A stretch of DNA of 7,737 nucleotides from Micrococcales bacterium (GCA_030537915.1 JAUNUZ010000099.1:1-7737), one strand, 5' to 3'. Positions 1-6,459 are shown, numbered from the stretch's first letter. Numbers and translations are program-made. The notes: generated by a model from the sequence alone, not told the origin.

Positions 1-25
1 CAGGTGTCAAGCCGCCCCATGGGCT

Positions 26-51
26 CACCTGGAAGACCGGCCGGCCAGGTG
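26..51 (-). terminator. Inverted repeat downstream of ettA, possible weak terminator
   Basis: CACCTGG (26-32) is perfectly complementary to CCAGGTG (45-51), and the 12-nt loop contains the palindrome CCGGCCGG. The repeat lies 69-94 nt past the ettA stop codon in the direction of transcription. No T-run follows it, so it is not a classical intrinsic terminator, although actinobacterial terminators often lack U-tracts. A further CAGGTG at 1-6 could compete for the same CACCTG arm. Function is inferred only from position. Confidence 0.22.
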
Positions 52-80
52 GCGAGAAGACCATGGGCGTCCAGGACCAT

Positions 81-107
81 GGCGGCGGACAGCCGACGAA
101 CGCCGCC
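81..107 (-). terminator. G/C-rich hairpin just after ettA
   Basis: GGCGGCG (81-87) pairs perfectly with CGCCGCC (101-107) across a 13-nt loop, starting 12 nt beyond the ettA stop codon. This placement suits an actinobacterial I-shaped terminator or a 3'-end stabilising hairpin for the ettA transcript. There is no poly-U stretch after it, so the call rests on stem stability and position. Confidence 0.28.
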
Positions 108-119
108 CTAAGCCCCACC

Positions 120-1802
120 TCAGTCGCGCGTGAGCTTGCGGTAGGTGACGCGGTGCGGCCTGGCCGCGTCTTCGCCGAGGCGCTCGACCTTGTTCTTCTC
201 GTAGGACTCGAAGTTGCCCTCGAACCAGTACCACGCGCCCGGGTTCTCCTCGGTGCCCTCATACGCGAGGATATGCGTCGCGACACGGTCGAGGAACCAC
301 CGGTCGTGGCTGATGACCACTGCGCATCCGGGGAAGTCGAGCAGCGCGTTCTCCAGCGAGCCCAGGGTCTCCACATCGAGGTCGTTGGTCGGCTCGTCGA
401 GGAGCAGAAGGTTGCCGCCCTGCTTCAGCGTCATTGCCAGGTTGAGGCGGTTGCGCTCCCCGCCGGAGAGGATGCCCGCCTTCTTCTGCTGGTCCGGACC
501 CTTGAATCCGAACTGGCTGACGTAGGCGCGCGAGGGGATCTCGACGTTGCCGACCTGGATGTGGTCCAACCCGTCGGAGACGACCTCCCAAAGCGACTTG
601 TTGGCGTCCAAGCCCTCACGGGCCTGGTCGACGTAGGCAATCTTGACGGTCTCCCCCACCTTGACTGAGCCGCTGTCCGGCTCCTCGAGCCCGACGATGG
701 TCTTGAAGAGCGTCGTTTTGCCGACCCCATTGGGACCGATGACCCCGACGATGCCGTTGCGCGGCAGCGTGAACGACAGACCTTCGATGAGCACCCGCTC
801 GCCGAACCCCTTCTCCAGCTTCTCGACCTGGATGACCGTCGATCCCAAGCGCGGGCCGGGCGGGATCTGGATCTCGTCGAAGTCGAGTTTGCGCGTGCGC
901 TCGGCCTCGGCAGCCATTTCCTCGTACCGCGCGAGACGCGACTTCGACTTCGTCTGGCGGGCCTTTGCGTTCGAGCGCACCCACTCGAGTTCGTCCTTGA
1001 GGCGCCTCTGCAGCTTCTGATCCTTCTTGCCCTGGACCTGCAGACGCGACGACTTCTTTTCGAGGTAGGTCGAATAGTTGCCCTCGTACGGGTAGAGGCG
1101 ACCGCGGTCGACCTCGGCGATCCATTGCGCGACGTTGTCGAGGAAGTACCGGTCGTGGGTGACGGCCAGGACGGTGCCTGGGTAGGCCGCGAGGTGTTGC
1201 TCGAGCCAGGTAACGGACTCGGCGTCGAGGTGGTTCGTCGGCTCGTCGAGCAGGAGCAGGTCCGGCTTGCTCAGCAGGAGCTTGCACAGCGCGACGCGAC
1301 GACGCTCACCACCGGAGAGCACCGACACGCCAGCGTCGGGCGGCGGGCAACGTAGGGCGTCCATCGCCTGATCAAGCTGCGAATCGAGGTCCCAGGCATC
1401 GGCGTGGTCGATGTCCTCCTGTAACGCGCCCATCTCGGCCATGAGCTTGTCGAAGTCGGCGTCGGGCTCGGCCATTTCGGCAGAGATCTCATTGAACCGG
1501 TCAACCTTGGCCTTGATCTCGCCGACGCCCTCCTCGACGTTGCCGAGGACGGTCTTCTCCTCGCTCAGTGGCGGCTCTTGGAGCAGGATCCCCACGCTGT
1601 ATCCGGGAGAGAGGCGCGCCTCGCCGTTGGACGGCTGGTCCAGCCCCGCCATGATCTTCAGGATGGTGGACTTCCCCGCGCCGTTCGGCCCGACGACGCC
1701 GATCTTGGCGCCGGGGTAGAACGACATGGACACGTCATCGAGGATCAGCTTGTCGCCGACCGCCTTGCGCGCCTTGGTCATGGTGTAGATGAACTCGGCC
1801 AT
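120..1802 (-). CDS. ettA: Energy-dependent translational throttle protein EttA (ABC-F ATPase)
   Basis: This is an ABC-F ATPase of 560 residues, the usual EttA length. It has two ABC domains and no membrane segments, so it is cytosolic. In E. coli, EttA binds the ribosomal E site and gates entry into elongation according to the ATP/ADP ratio. The first domain has Walker A GPNGAGKST (about 38-46), signature LSGGE (about 161) and Walker B LLLLDEPTNHLD (about 181-192). A charged linker of roughly 240-320, rich in K, R and E (LQRRLKDELEWVRSNAKARQ), is the P-site tRNA interaction motif. The second domain has GPNGVGKTT (about 354-362), LSGGE (about 444) and LLLLDEPTNDLD (about 463-474). I chose the ATG giving MAEFIYTMTK, the conserved family start; an in-frame GTG lies two codons upstream at 1808. 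No Shine-Dalgarno sits at normal spacing; GGGGAGAGG lies about 23 nt upstream behind a small hairpin. It follows ssb by 54 nt and may share its transcript. Confidence 0.96.
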   Translation of the reverse strand: MAEFIYTMTKARKAVGDKLILDDVSMSFYPGAKIGVVGPNGAGKSTILKIMAGLDQPSNGEARLSPGYSVGILLQEPPLSEEKTVLGNVEEGVGEIKAKVDRFNEISAEMAEPDADFDKLMAEMGALQEDIDHADAWDLDSQLDQAMDALRCPPPDAGVSVLSGGERRRVALCKLLLSKPDLLLLDEPTNHLDAESVTWLEQHLAAYPGTVLAVTHDRYFLDNVAQWIAEVDRGRLYPYEGNYSTYLEKKSSRLQVQGKKDQKLQRRLKDELEWVRSNAKARQTKSKSRLARYEEMAAEAERTRKLDFDEIQIPPGPRLGSTVIQVEKLEKGFGERVLIEGLSFTLPRNGIVGVIGPNGVGKTTLFKTIVGLEEPDSGSVKVGETVKIAYVDQAREGLDANKSLWEVVSDGLDHIQVGNVEIPSRAYVSQFGFKGPDQQKKAGILSGGERNRLNLAMTLKQGGNLLLLDEPTNDLDVETLGSLENALLDFPGCAVVISHDRWFLDRVATHILAYEGTEENPGAWYWFEGNFESYEKNKVERLGEDAARPHRVTYRKLTRD

Positions 1803-1834
1803 GCGCACGAGGCTATCGGTCAGCCTCTCCCCGG
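1803..1834 (-). promoter_or_regulatory. ettA leader: displaced Shine-Dalgarno plus hairpin
   Basis: On the minus strand the ettA leader reads GGGGA, then GAGGCT, a 7-nt loop GACCGAT, AGCCTC, and a 6-nt spacer before the ATG. The two arms (1822-1827 and 1809-1814) form a perfect 6-bp stem. Unfolded, the purine-rich Shine-Dalgarno candidate is too far from the start codon; folded, the hairpin would bring GGGGA to about normal spacing. Distant Shine-Dalgarno sequences brought close by a hairpin are known from phage T4 gene 25. Its use here is inference. Confidence 0.3.
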
Positions 1835-1856
1835 CCGAATCGGCGCAAGACCCGGA

Positions 1857-2324
1857 TCAACCGGCGCGCGCAAAGACCTCCGACGGTTGCGGTGAGGTTT
1901 GCGGCTGCGCCTGCGACCAGGACCCTGGCGGCTCGCAGGAGGGGGTGGTGGGCGGCGCCGCGTCGTGAGCGGTCTTGGTGAACACCGCGCTACCCCACCT
2001 CAGGTCGTGACCGATGTGGATCGCCTCGATCTCGACGTTGGTGCCGCGGCTGTCCCCCGAGGCCCACTCCCGCACGCGGAGGAGACCGTGCACGACGAGA
2101 GGTTGCCCCTTGGCAATGCTTGCGGCCGCGTTACGCGCCAGGCCGCGGAAAGCGTGGACGTCGACGAAATTGGTGTCGCCGTCGGCATACTCCCCCGTCG
2201 CCTGCACCCGTCGGCGGGGCGTCGAGGCGAGCCGGAAGTGCACGAAAGGGTCTCCGTTGCTCGTCGTGCGCCGCACGGGATCCTCGACGGCGTTGCCCGC
2301 GATAGTGACGTAGGTGTCGTTCAT
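1857..2324 (-). CDS. ssb: Single-stranded DNA-binding protein, short SsbB-type paralogue
   Basis: This 155-residue protein has an N-terminal OB fold (about 1-112) followed by a low-complexity Pro/Gln/Ser/Thr tail. Family features include the opening strand MNDTYVTIAGNAVEDP, HFRLAST (29-35), NFVDVHAFRGLARN (52-65) and the strand KGQPLVVHGLLRV (72-84). It should coat single-stranded DNA in the cytoplasm, probably as a tetramer. The C-terminus is SEVFARAG, not the acidic DDDIPF-like tip through which canonical SSB recruits replication and repair proteins. Together with its place beside ettA, this fits the secondary SsbB class of actinobacteria rather than the replicative SsbA that sits with rpsF/rplI. 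The start is the ATG preceded 6 nt upstream by GAGGGAG; longer upstream reading frames lack both family homology and a ribosome site. The leader contains a substantial inverted repeat. Whether it has its own promoter in the 147-nt gap could not be resolved. Confidence 0.9.
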   Translation of the reverse strand: MNDTYVTIAGNAVEDPVRRTTSNGDPFVHFRLASTPRRRVQATGEYADGDTNFVDVHAFRGLARNAAASIAKGQPLVVHGLLRVREWASGDSRGTNVEIEAIHIGHDLRWGSAVFTKTAHDAAPPTTPSCEPPGSWSQAQPQTSPQPSEVFARAG

Positions 2325-2372
2325 GGCTGGCTCCCTCTGCGGGGCCCCACGGTGGGGCCGAATGAGCCAACC
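2325..2372 (-). promoter_or_regulatory. Structured leader overlapping the ssb ribosome-binding site
   Basis: The minus-strand RNA just before the ssb ATG can fold into a two-part stem. The outer arms GGUUGGCUC (2372-2364) and GAGCCAGCC (2333-2325) give 9 pairs with one G-U, and the 3' arm ends directly at the start codon. The inner hairpin is GGCCCCA (2359-2353) with UGGGGCC (2349-2343) around a CCG loop. The Shine-Dalgarno AGAGGGAG (2338-2331) is partly inside the outer stem and partly in the internal loop. The fold would limit ribosome access, suggesting translational control or autoregulation. The pairing is read directly; the function is inferred. Confidence 0.42.
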
Positions 2373-2471
2373 CTGCCCGCGTGGATGCCTCCCGCGACGC
2401 CAGCCAGGCGCTCGACTGTGGACGCACACATCGGCGCCGAGCCCCTGTGGATGAGCCCGGACGGGGCTTGC

Positions 2472-4190
2472 TCAGAGGTCGATCGCGGCGTCGAGATGCT
2501 GGCGGGTCGTGCGGTGCCTGGCCAGGATCGTGCGGACTGGTTGGAGGAGCTGCGTCTGGGCCACGGCCGAGATTCGCTCCCGCAGGCGTAGCGCGATCGT
2601 GCGGCTGCGGCGGCGAGCCCCCATCCGCGCGAAGACACGCGACCAGCCGGCCAGGAGTAGTCCGCCCAACGGGCCGACGACCGCCAAGAGAGTCGGTACA
2701 GGCACATACCCCAGCGTCGGTACCGGCGGCACGGGCAGTTGGAACCAGGCGAGAGTCGCCAAGGCGAGGAGCCATCCCAGGCCCACGACGGCGCCCAGGG
2801 CCAGCAGCCACTGCAGCAATCCCAAGAGTGACCACCACACCGGGCGCCGCACGTGCAGAGAGGTTCCGACGATCGCCTGGTCCAGGGCATCGGCGAGCTG
2901 GGCGTTGCTCGGGCGGGCCGCGTCCTGCACGGCCTCCGCCCAGGTCGAGGGCAACCCTTGCGACGCACTCGAGCCGAGGCGTCGCGTCACGAGGTCGACA
3001 GCTGCCCGTGCTGACGGGGTCGCTTGCGGCAGCGACGAGCGTTTGACCAGCGCCTCCAGCTCGTCGGGAAAGGCCGTAACCTCACCGGTGGTGTCTTTGC
3101 GGGCGTCCAGGCGCAGCCGCTTGAGGGGGTCGGGTCGCAGCCGGCGCGCCCACCGGGTGAAAGGCCAGCCGGTGGCGGCCAAGGCCCGGCGGCGGTGCTC
3201 GGCCTCGACGGAGGCGAGCACGATCGGGGCCCCGGCGCTGTCTGCAAGCGCGTCGACGAGGTCGGCGCCAACCTCATCCCCGACGCTTGGCTCGGTGTCC
3301 CCGACGTGCGCGCGCAGTGTCTGCGCGCTCCGGCGCACGTCGCCGAGCAGACGCGCGCGCATAGCTTCGGCCGCCGCAACCGCGCCGGTCAGGGCCGTGA
3401 AGAGCTCGGGGACGCCCTCACCCGTGAGTGCCGAGCACAGCATGACGTCTGCCTGCGGCAGGCCGTCGAGCGCGAGCAGTCTGTGCAGATCCGCACGGCA
3501 GGCCTGGGCCTCCTCACGTGTCATCCGGTCGGCCTGATTAAGCACGACGAGCGTGACGGCACCGTGGTGGCGGGCTGGGGCGAGATAGTCGTCGTGCAGC
3601 AACGCGTCGGCATACTTCTGCGGATCTGTGACCCAGACGAAGACGTCCGTCATCGCCAGGATCCGGTCAGCCTCGGCGCGATGCGAGGCCCGCGTCGAGT
3701 CGATGTCGGGCAGATCGAGCAGCACCAGTCCCTCCGCGCTACCTACCCCGACGGCCGGTGCGCGGGCCGGTGTGCGGGCCGGGCCGCCACCGGGCGCGAC
3801 CCGGTGGCGCTCCTGCACGCGCAGCCAGTCGAGCAGCTCGGCCGCGGGTTCCGTACCCCAGGTGGCGGCGCTCGTGCGGGAGGTCGTCGGGCGCAAATGG
3901 CCCGCGCGCGACACCTCCTGCCCCACGAGCGCGTTGAAGAGGCTCGACTTGCCGCTCCCCGTCGCCCCGGCGAGGGCGACGACGGTGTGCCGCCCCGAGA
4001 GTGTGAGCCGCTCGGCCGCCTTCTTGAGCACCTTCTCGGCCGCGAGGACGTCGTCACCGGGCAGGTAGTCGGCGCCGTCGTCGATCGCCTGCGTCAGCTC
4101 GGTGACGGCAGTGCGCAGCGCGTCGGTCGATTCGGCACGCCGCCCGAGTCGGAGCCGGCCACCCTCGTGTCGGGCGGTCGCCAGATTCAT
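2472..4190 (-). CDS. Membrane-anchored dynamin-like/YfjP-type GTPase
   Basis: A 572-residue protein with an N-terminal GTPase domain and a C-terminal hydrophobic segment. The GTPase motifs are complete: G1 GATGSGKSS (75-83), G2 within LRPTTS (99-104), G3 LLDLPDIDS (157-165), G4 NQAD (218-221) and G5 CSAL (252-255). The DxPD form of G3 is typical of bacterial dynamin-like and YfjP GTPases. Residues about 451-485 and 498-517 form two likely membrane segments (WWSLLGLLQWLLALG, LLAVVGPLGGLLLAG), followed by a basic, helical C-terminus. GTP hydrolysis is probably coupled to membrane remodelling or a division- or stress-related task, by analogy with Streptomyces DynA/DynB; no specific role can be assigned. 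Its ATG overlaps the TGA of the upstream GTPase (ATGA, 4187-4190) and no Shine-Dalgarno is evident, so it is probably coupled to its partner. Such genes are often annotated as 'ABC transporter' or 'GTPase'. Confidence 0.82.
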   Translation of the reverse strand: MNLATARHEGGRLRLGRRAESTDALRTAVTELTQAIDDGADYLPGDDVLAAEKVLKKAAERLTLSGRHTVVALAGATGSGKSSLFNALVGQEVSRAGHLRPTTSRTSAATWGTEPAAELLDWLRVQERHRVAPGGGPARTPARAPAVGVGSAEGLVLLDLPDIDSTRASHRAEADRILAMTDVFVWVTDPQKYADALLHDDYLAPARHHGAVTLVVLNQADRMTREEAQACRADLHRLLALDGLPQADVMLCSALTGEGVPELFTALTGAVAAAEAMRARLLGDVRRSAQTLRAHVGDTEPSVGDEVGADLVDALADSAGAPIVLASVEAEHRRRALAATGWPFTRWARRLRPDPLKRLRLDARKDTTGEVTAFPDELEALVKRSSLPQATPSARAAVDLVTRRLGSSASQGLPSTWAEAVQDAARPSNAQLADALDQAIVGTSLHVRRPVWWSLLGLLQWLLALGAVVGLGWLLALATLAWFQLPVPPVPTLGYVPVPTLLAVVGPLGGLLLAGWSRVFARMGARRRSRTIALRLRERISAVAQTQLLQPVRTILARHRTTRQHLDAAIDL

Positions 4191-5944
4191 CGAGCGGCTC
4201 GCAGATCGGCTGCAGCATCGAGGAGTTCGCGGGGTTGGCAGGTGCGCACCGCGAGCTGAGCCAGCAGGGCGCGCAGTCGGTCCTCCTCCGCAGCGTAGAG
4301 AGCCTCGGTGCGCGCGAGTAGCTGCCGGCGGGCCTTGGTCGCCAGGGTGCGCACGGCCTGATCTCCGAAGACCGCCTCCAGCAGGCGCTGCGCCAGCACC
4401 GCCGAGCCGCCCGCGATCCCCACCTCGGCACCGCCTAGCGTGCCCATCGTGTGGCTGAAGACGACGAGCATCAGGACGACACCCACCGCGTTGACACCCA
4501 TCGACAGGACCCGGGCCGTCGTGCGGCGATCCCTACCCTCACTTCGGACCAGCTCGAGGATGTCGTCCTGCCACTCGCGAACGAGCAGATCGGCCTTGTC
4601 CGACAGCTCCGCAGACACCCCTACGGAGCCGCCGCGGGTCGGGGCGAGCGTGCCGCCGTCCGAGCCGTCCCCCAAGCCGTCGGCGCGGGCCGCGGCGAGC
4701 AGTGCTTCTCCACCCGGGACGCTGCGCCACCGGCGCGCAACTTCCATCCCGGCTCCCTCGGCGTGCGCGATGATGAGCTTGGCAACCCCGGACTGCAGCG
4801 CTTCGCCGAGCTCTGTCGCCGGGGCGGGCTGGCCCTTGACGGCCGCGACGACACGATCACGCAGCCGACCGAAGCCGACCTCGACCTGCTTGAGGAATTC
4901 GCCGGTACCGACATACGCCTGCCAGCGCGCGAGCACCTCACCGCGCAGGAGCCGCCCGTCACTCATGCCCGCCGAGACCTCGTCCAGGGCATTGCCGTAG
5001 GCGCTGGTGACGATTGCCTGCATCTGCTCGGTCGTCTGCACCTGCTCGAAGCTGAATTCGGCAAGCTCCGCAACGCGCCGGTCCAGGGAGTCCAGCGCGC
5101 CACCCAGAGTGCGACGCACCAGCAGTCCGCGGGCCCGGGCGTCCTCGCCGAGTCGAGCCAACCACTCGCGTAGCTGCACCACCTCGCCGGGGGGCAGTAG
5201 CCCGTCCGGTCCAAGCGCGGACTCGGTGACGGTGAACACCGGCGCGTGGCGCAAACCCTCCGCGACGAGCATGTCCGCCAGGTGCTCACCGATCTCGTCC
5301 TCGGCGCCGGGGGGCACCCGGTCGAGGACGACCGCGACGGAGGTGCCGCGCTCGACAGACTGACGCAGGAAGCCCCACGGCACCGCGTCGGCATAACGAG
5401 CGGCTGTCGTGACGAAGATCCACAGGTCGGCCGCCGACATGAGCTGACGCGCCAGGTCCCGGTTGGCCTCGACGACCGAGTCGATGTCCGGCGCGTCCAG
5501 CAGAGCAACCCCCGGGGGCAGCACGTCGACGGCGACCAGGCGCACGGCGGTTGGGTCCTGGGCGTCCTCGCCGGTGATGCGGGCGAGGTTCGGCAGGATG
5601 CGCGGCGTCGTGAACCAGCCAGTGTCCTGACTGTGGTGGATGAGCACACAGGCCCGGGTCGTCGGCCGCAGCACACCGCTACGCGAGACGAGCCGTCCGG
5701 AGATCGAGTTGACCAGCGTCGACTTGCCCGCGCCGGTCGAGCCCGCGACGACAGCCAGCAGCGGCGCGTCCATGTCGGCGAGCCGGGGGAGCACGTAGTC
5801 ATCGAACTGGTCGAGCATCCCGCGACGGGCTTCGCGCGCGTGCTCGACCCCGGGCAGATCGAGAGGGAAGGTCGCTGCGGCCACCTCATCGCGTAGCCCC
5901 GTCACAGCCTCGAAGAGGCCGCTCACCTCCGCTGTCTGGGTCAC
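4187..5944 (-). CDS. Dynamin family GTPase, first gene of the paired operon
   Basis: A 585-residue dynamin-like protein and paralogue of the next gene. Visible motifs are G1 GSTGAGKST (68-76), G2 in VLRPTTR (91-97) and G3 LLDAPDIDS (149-157). At the G4 position, where NKxD is expected, the sequence is VVLDRVPP (206-213): the Asn is replaced by Asp and the final Asp by Pro, so guanine recognition may differ. Two hydrophobic stretches, about 483-497 and 505-525, suggest a membrane hairpin, followed by a charged helical C-terminus (LYAAEEDRLRALLAQLAV) that could be a coiled coil. It shares RPTT and the (R/K)YADA segment with its partner, so the pair probably arose by duplication and may form a hetero-oligomer on the membrane. 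I chose the GTG at 5944 (MTQTAEVSGLFEAV), which has GGGG a few bases upstream. A TTG 12 codons earlier (5980) is less likely. Confidence 0.82.
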   Translation of the reverse strand: MTQTAEVSGLFEAVTGLRDEVAAATFPLDLPGVEHAREARRGMLDQFDDYVLPRLADMDAPLLAVVAGSTGAGKSTLVNSISGRLVSRSGVLRPTTRACVLIHHSQDTGWFTTPRILPNLARITGEDAQDPTAVRLVAVDVLPPGVALLDAPDIDSVVEANRDLARQLMSAADLWIFVTTAARYADAVPWGFLRQSVERGTSVAVVLDRVPPGAEDEIGEHLADMLVAEGLRHAPVFTVTESALGPDGLLPPGEVVQLREWLARLGEDARARGLLVRRTLGGALDSLDRRVAELAEFSFEQVQTTEQMQAIVTSAYGNALDEVSAGMSDGRLLRGEVLARWQAYVGTGEFLKQVEVGFGRLRDRVVAAVKGQPAPATELGEALQSGVAKLIIAHAEGAGMEVARRWRSVPGGEALLAAARADGLGDGSDGGTLAPTRGGSVGVSAELSDKADLLVREWQDDILELVRSEGRDRRTTARVLSMGVNAVGVVLMLVVFSHTMGTLGGAEVGIAGGSAVLAQRLLEAVFGDQAVRTLATKARRQLLARTEALYAAEEDRLRALLAQLAVRTCQPRELLDAAADLRAAR

Positions 5945-6144
5945 GGCCCCATCGTGACCGAGCGATCGCGCCGACGCCAATGGGCCGCGCCGCTCTCCAC
6001 CCGATCGAGACCAGGCAACAGCGGCCAGGCCCGCCGTGTGGCGCGTCAGACACCCCGCCCACCGGCCGAGCTCTCAGCTGTCGAAGCCGGACGACCGATA
6101 GGTAAGAGCCAGGACGGCGCATCGCTCACGGAGGAGTACAAAAT
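5945..6144. promoter_or_regulatory. Divergent intergenic region between the GTPase operon and a small gene
   Basis: This 200-nt region separates oppositely oriented genes and so should hold the promoter of the GTPase pair (minus) and that of the small gene at 6145 (plus). Rightward, CGATAGGTAAG near 6096-6106 is the only A/T-containing patch that could serve as a -10 region, with TGTCGA upstream as a poor -35 match. I could not identify a leftward promoter. The palindrome GCGATCGC lies at 5962-5969. No operator with clear symmetry stands out. Confidence 0.35.
6130..6136 (+). promoter_or_regulatory. Strong Shine-Dalgarno of the small gene at 6145
   Basis: GGAGGAG sits 8 nt before the ATG, in the A-rich context TACAAAAT. 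It is the best ribosome-binding site in the window and fixes the start of the downstream gene. It suggests the small protein is translated efficiently. Confidence 0.75.
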
Positions 6145-6459
6145 ATGACCATCACCCTGACGCACCCGGGTCGGACCGATATATCTGCGGCTTTCACGAC
6201 CGACGCAGAACCTCGGACCGACGTCATCTCGCCCGAATTCGCCTGCACGACCGACCGCGTCGAGTACGACCCCGACCCCGTCGTCGTCGCAGTGCAGCGC
6301 CATGCCGACGCAGCCGCTCGCGTCGCGAGCACGCTCAGGGATGAGACCGACCCCCAGGCCTGGTTGTTCGCGCAACGCTCCCGGTACCTTCGCGAGGGCG
6401 CGTGCGACCCCTACGCCCAGCTCATGCTCCTGCGCGTCGGCCTGCTGCCGGTGCGCTGA
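6145..6459 (+). CDS. Small protein of unknown function
   Basis: I do not recognise this 104-residue protein. It is supported as real by a strong GGAGGAG site 8 nt upstream, by mostly G/C third codon positions, and by standing apart from the other genes. The first 45 residues are rich in Thr and Asp (MTITLTHPGRTDISAAF, VEYDPDPVVVAV) and may be disordered. The rest looks helical (RHADAAARVASTLRDET, QAWLFAQRSRYLREG) and ends in a hydrophobic stretch, AQLMLLRVGLLPVR. There is no signal peptide, membrane segment or familiar motif; two cysteines (about 34 and 87) are isolated. The early codons ATA and TCT are unusual for this genome. It is divergent from the dynamin-like pair and convergent with the peptidase-like gene, so it is probably monocistronic. 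It could be a lineage-specific regulator or adaptor, but nothing shows this. Confidence 0.68.
   Translation: MTITLTHPGRTDISAAFTTDAEPRTDVISPEFACTTDRVEYDPDPVVVAVQRHADAAARVASTLRDETDPQAWLFAQRSRYLREGACDPYAQLMLLRVGLLPVR

Noticed and set aside
63..668. Plus-strand open frame of about 201 codons opposite ettA
   Set aside because: It lies over the highly conserved second ABC domain of EttA and has no family pattern of its own.
2325..2429. 35-residue N-terminal extension of Ssb from an upstream start at 2429
   Set aside because: The OB fold begins at MNDTYVTIAG, which has a good GAGGGAG site 6 nt upstream; the extension is Arg/Gly/Pro-rich and unlike any SSB.
3024..4259. Long plus-strand open frame of about 411 codons opposite the downstream GTPase gene
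   Set aside because: It is antisense to a GTPase with complete G motifs, has no ribosome-binding site, and its translation is Arg/Gly/Ala-rich without any domain pattern. Long antisense frames are expected in high-GC coding DNA.
5962..5969. Palindrome GCGATCGC, as a regulatory or HIP1-like repeat
   Set aside because: It occurs once in the divergent region and such 8-mers are common in GC-rich DNA; there is no second copy or arrangement to support a role.
5945..5980. N-terminal extension of the first GTPase from a TTG at 5980
   Set aside because: TTG is the weaker start, the added 12 residues look non-conserved, and the GTG at 5944 has a G-rich site a few bases upstream. It cannot be fully excluded.
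6046..6375. Minus-strand open frame opposite the small gene at 6145
   Set aside because: The plus-strand frame has a far better ribosome-binding site and codon pattern, and this frame shows no recognisable protein features.
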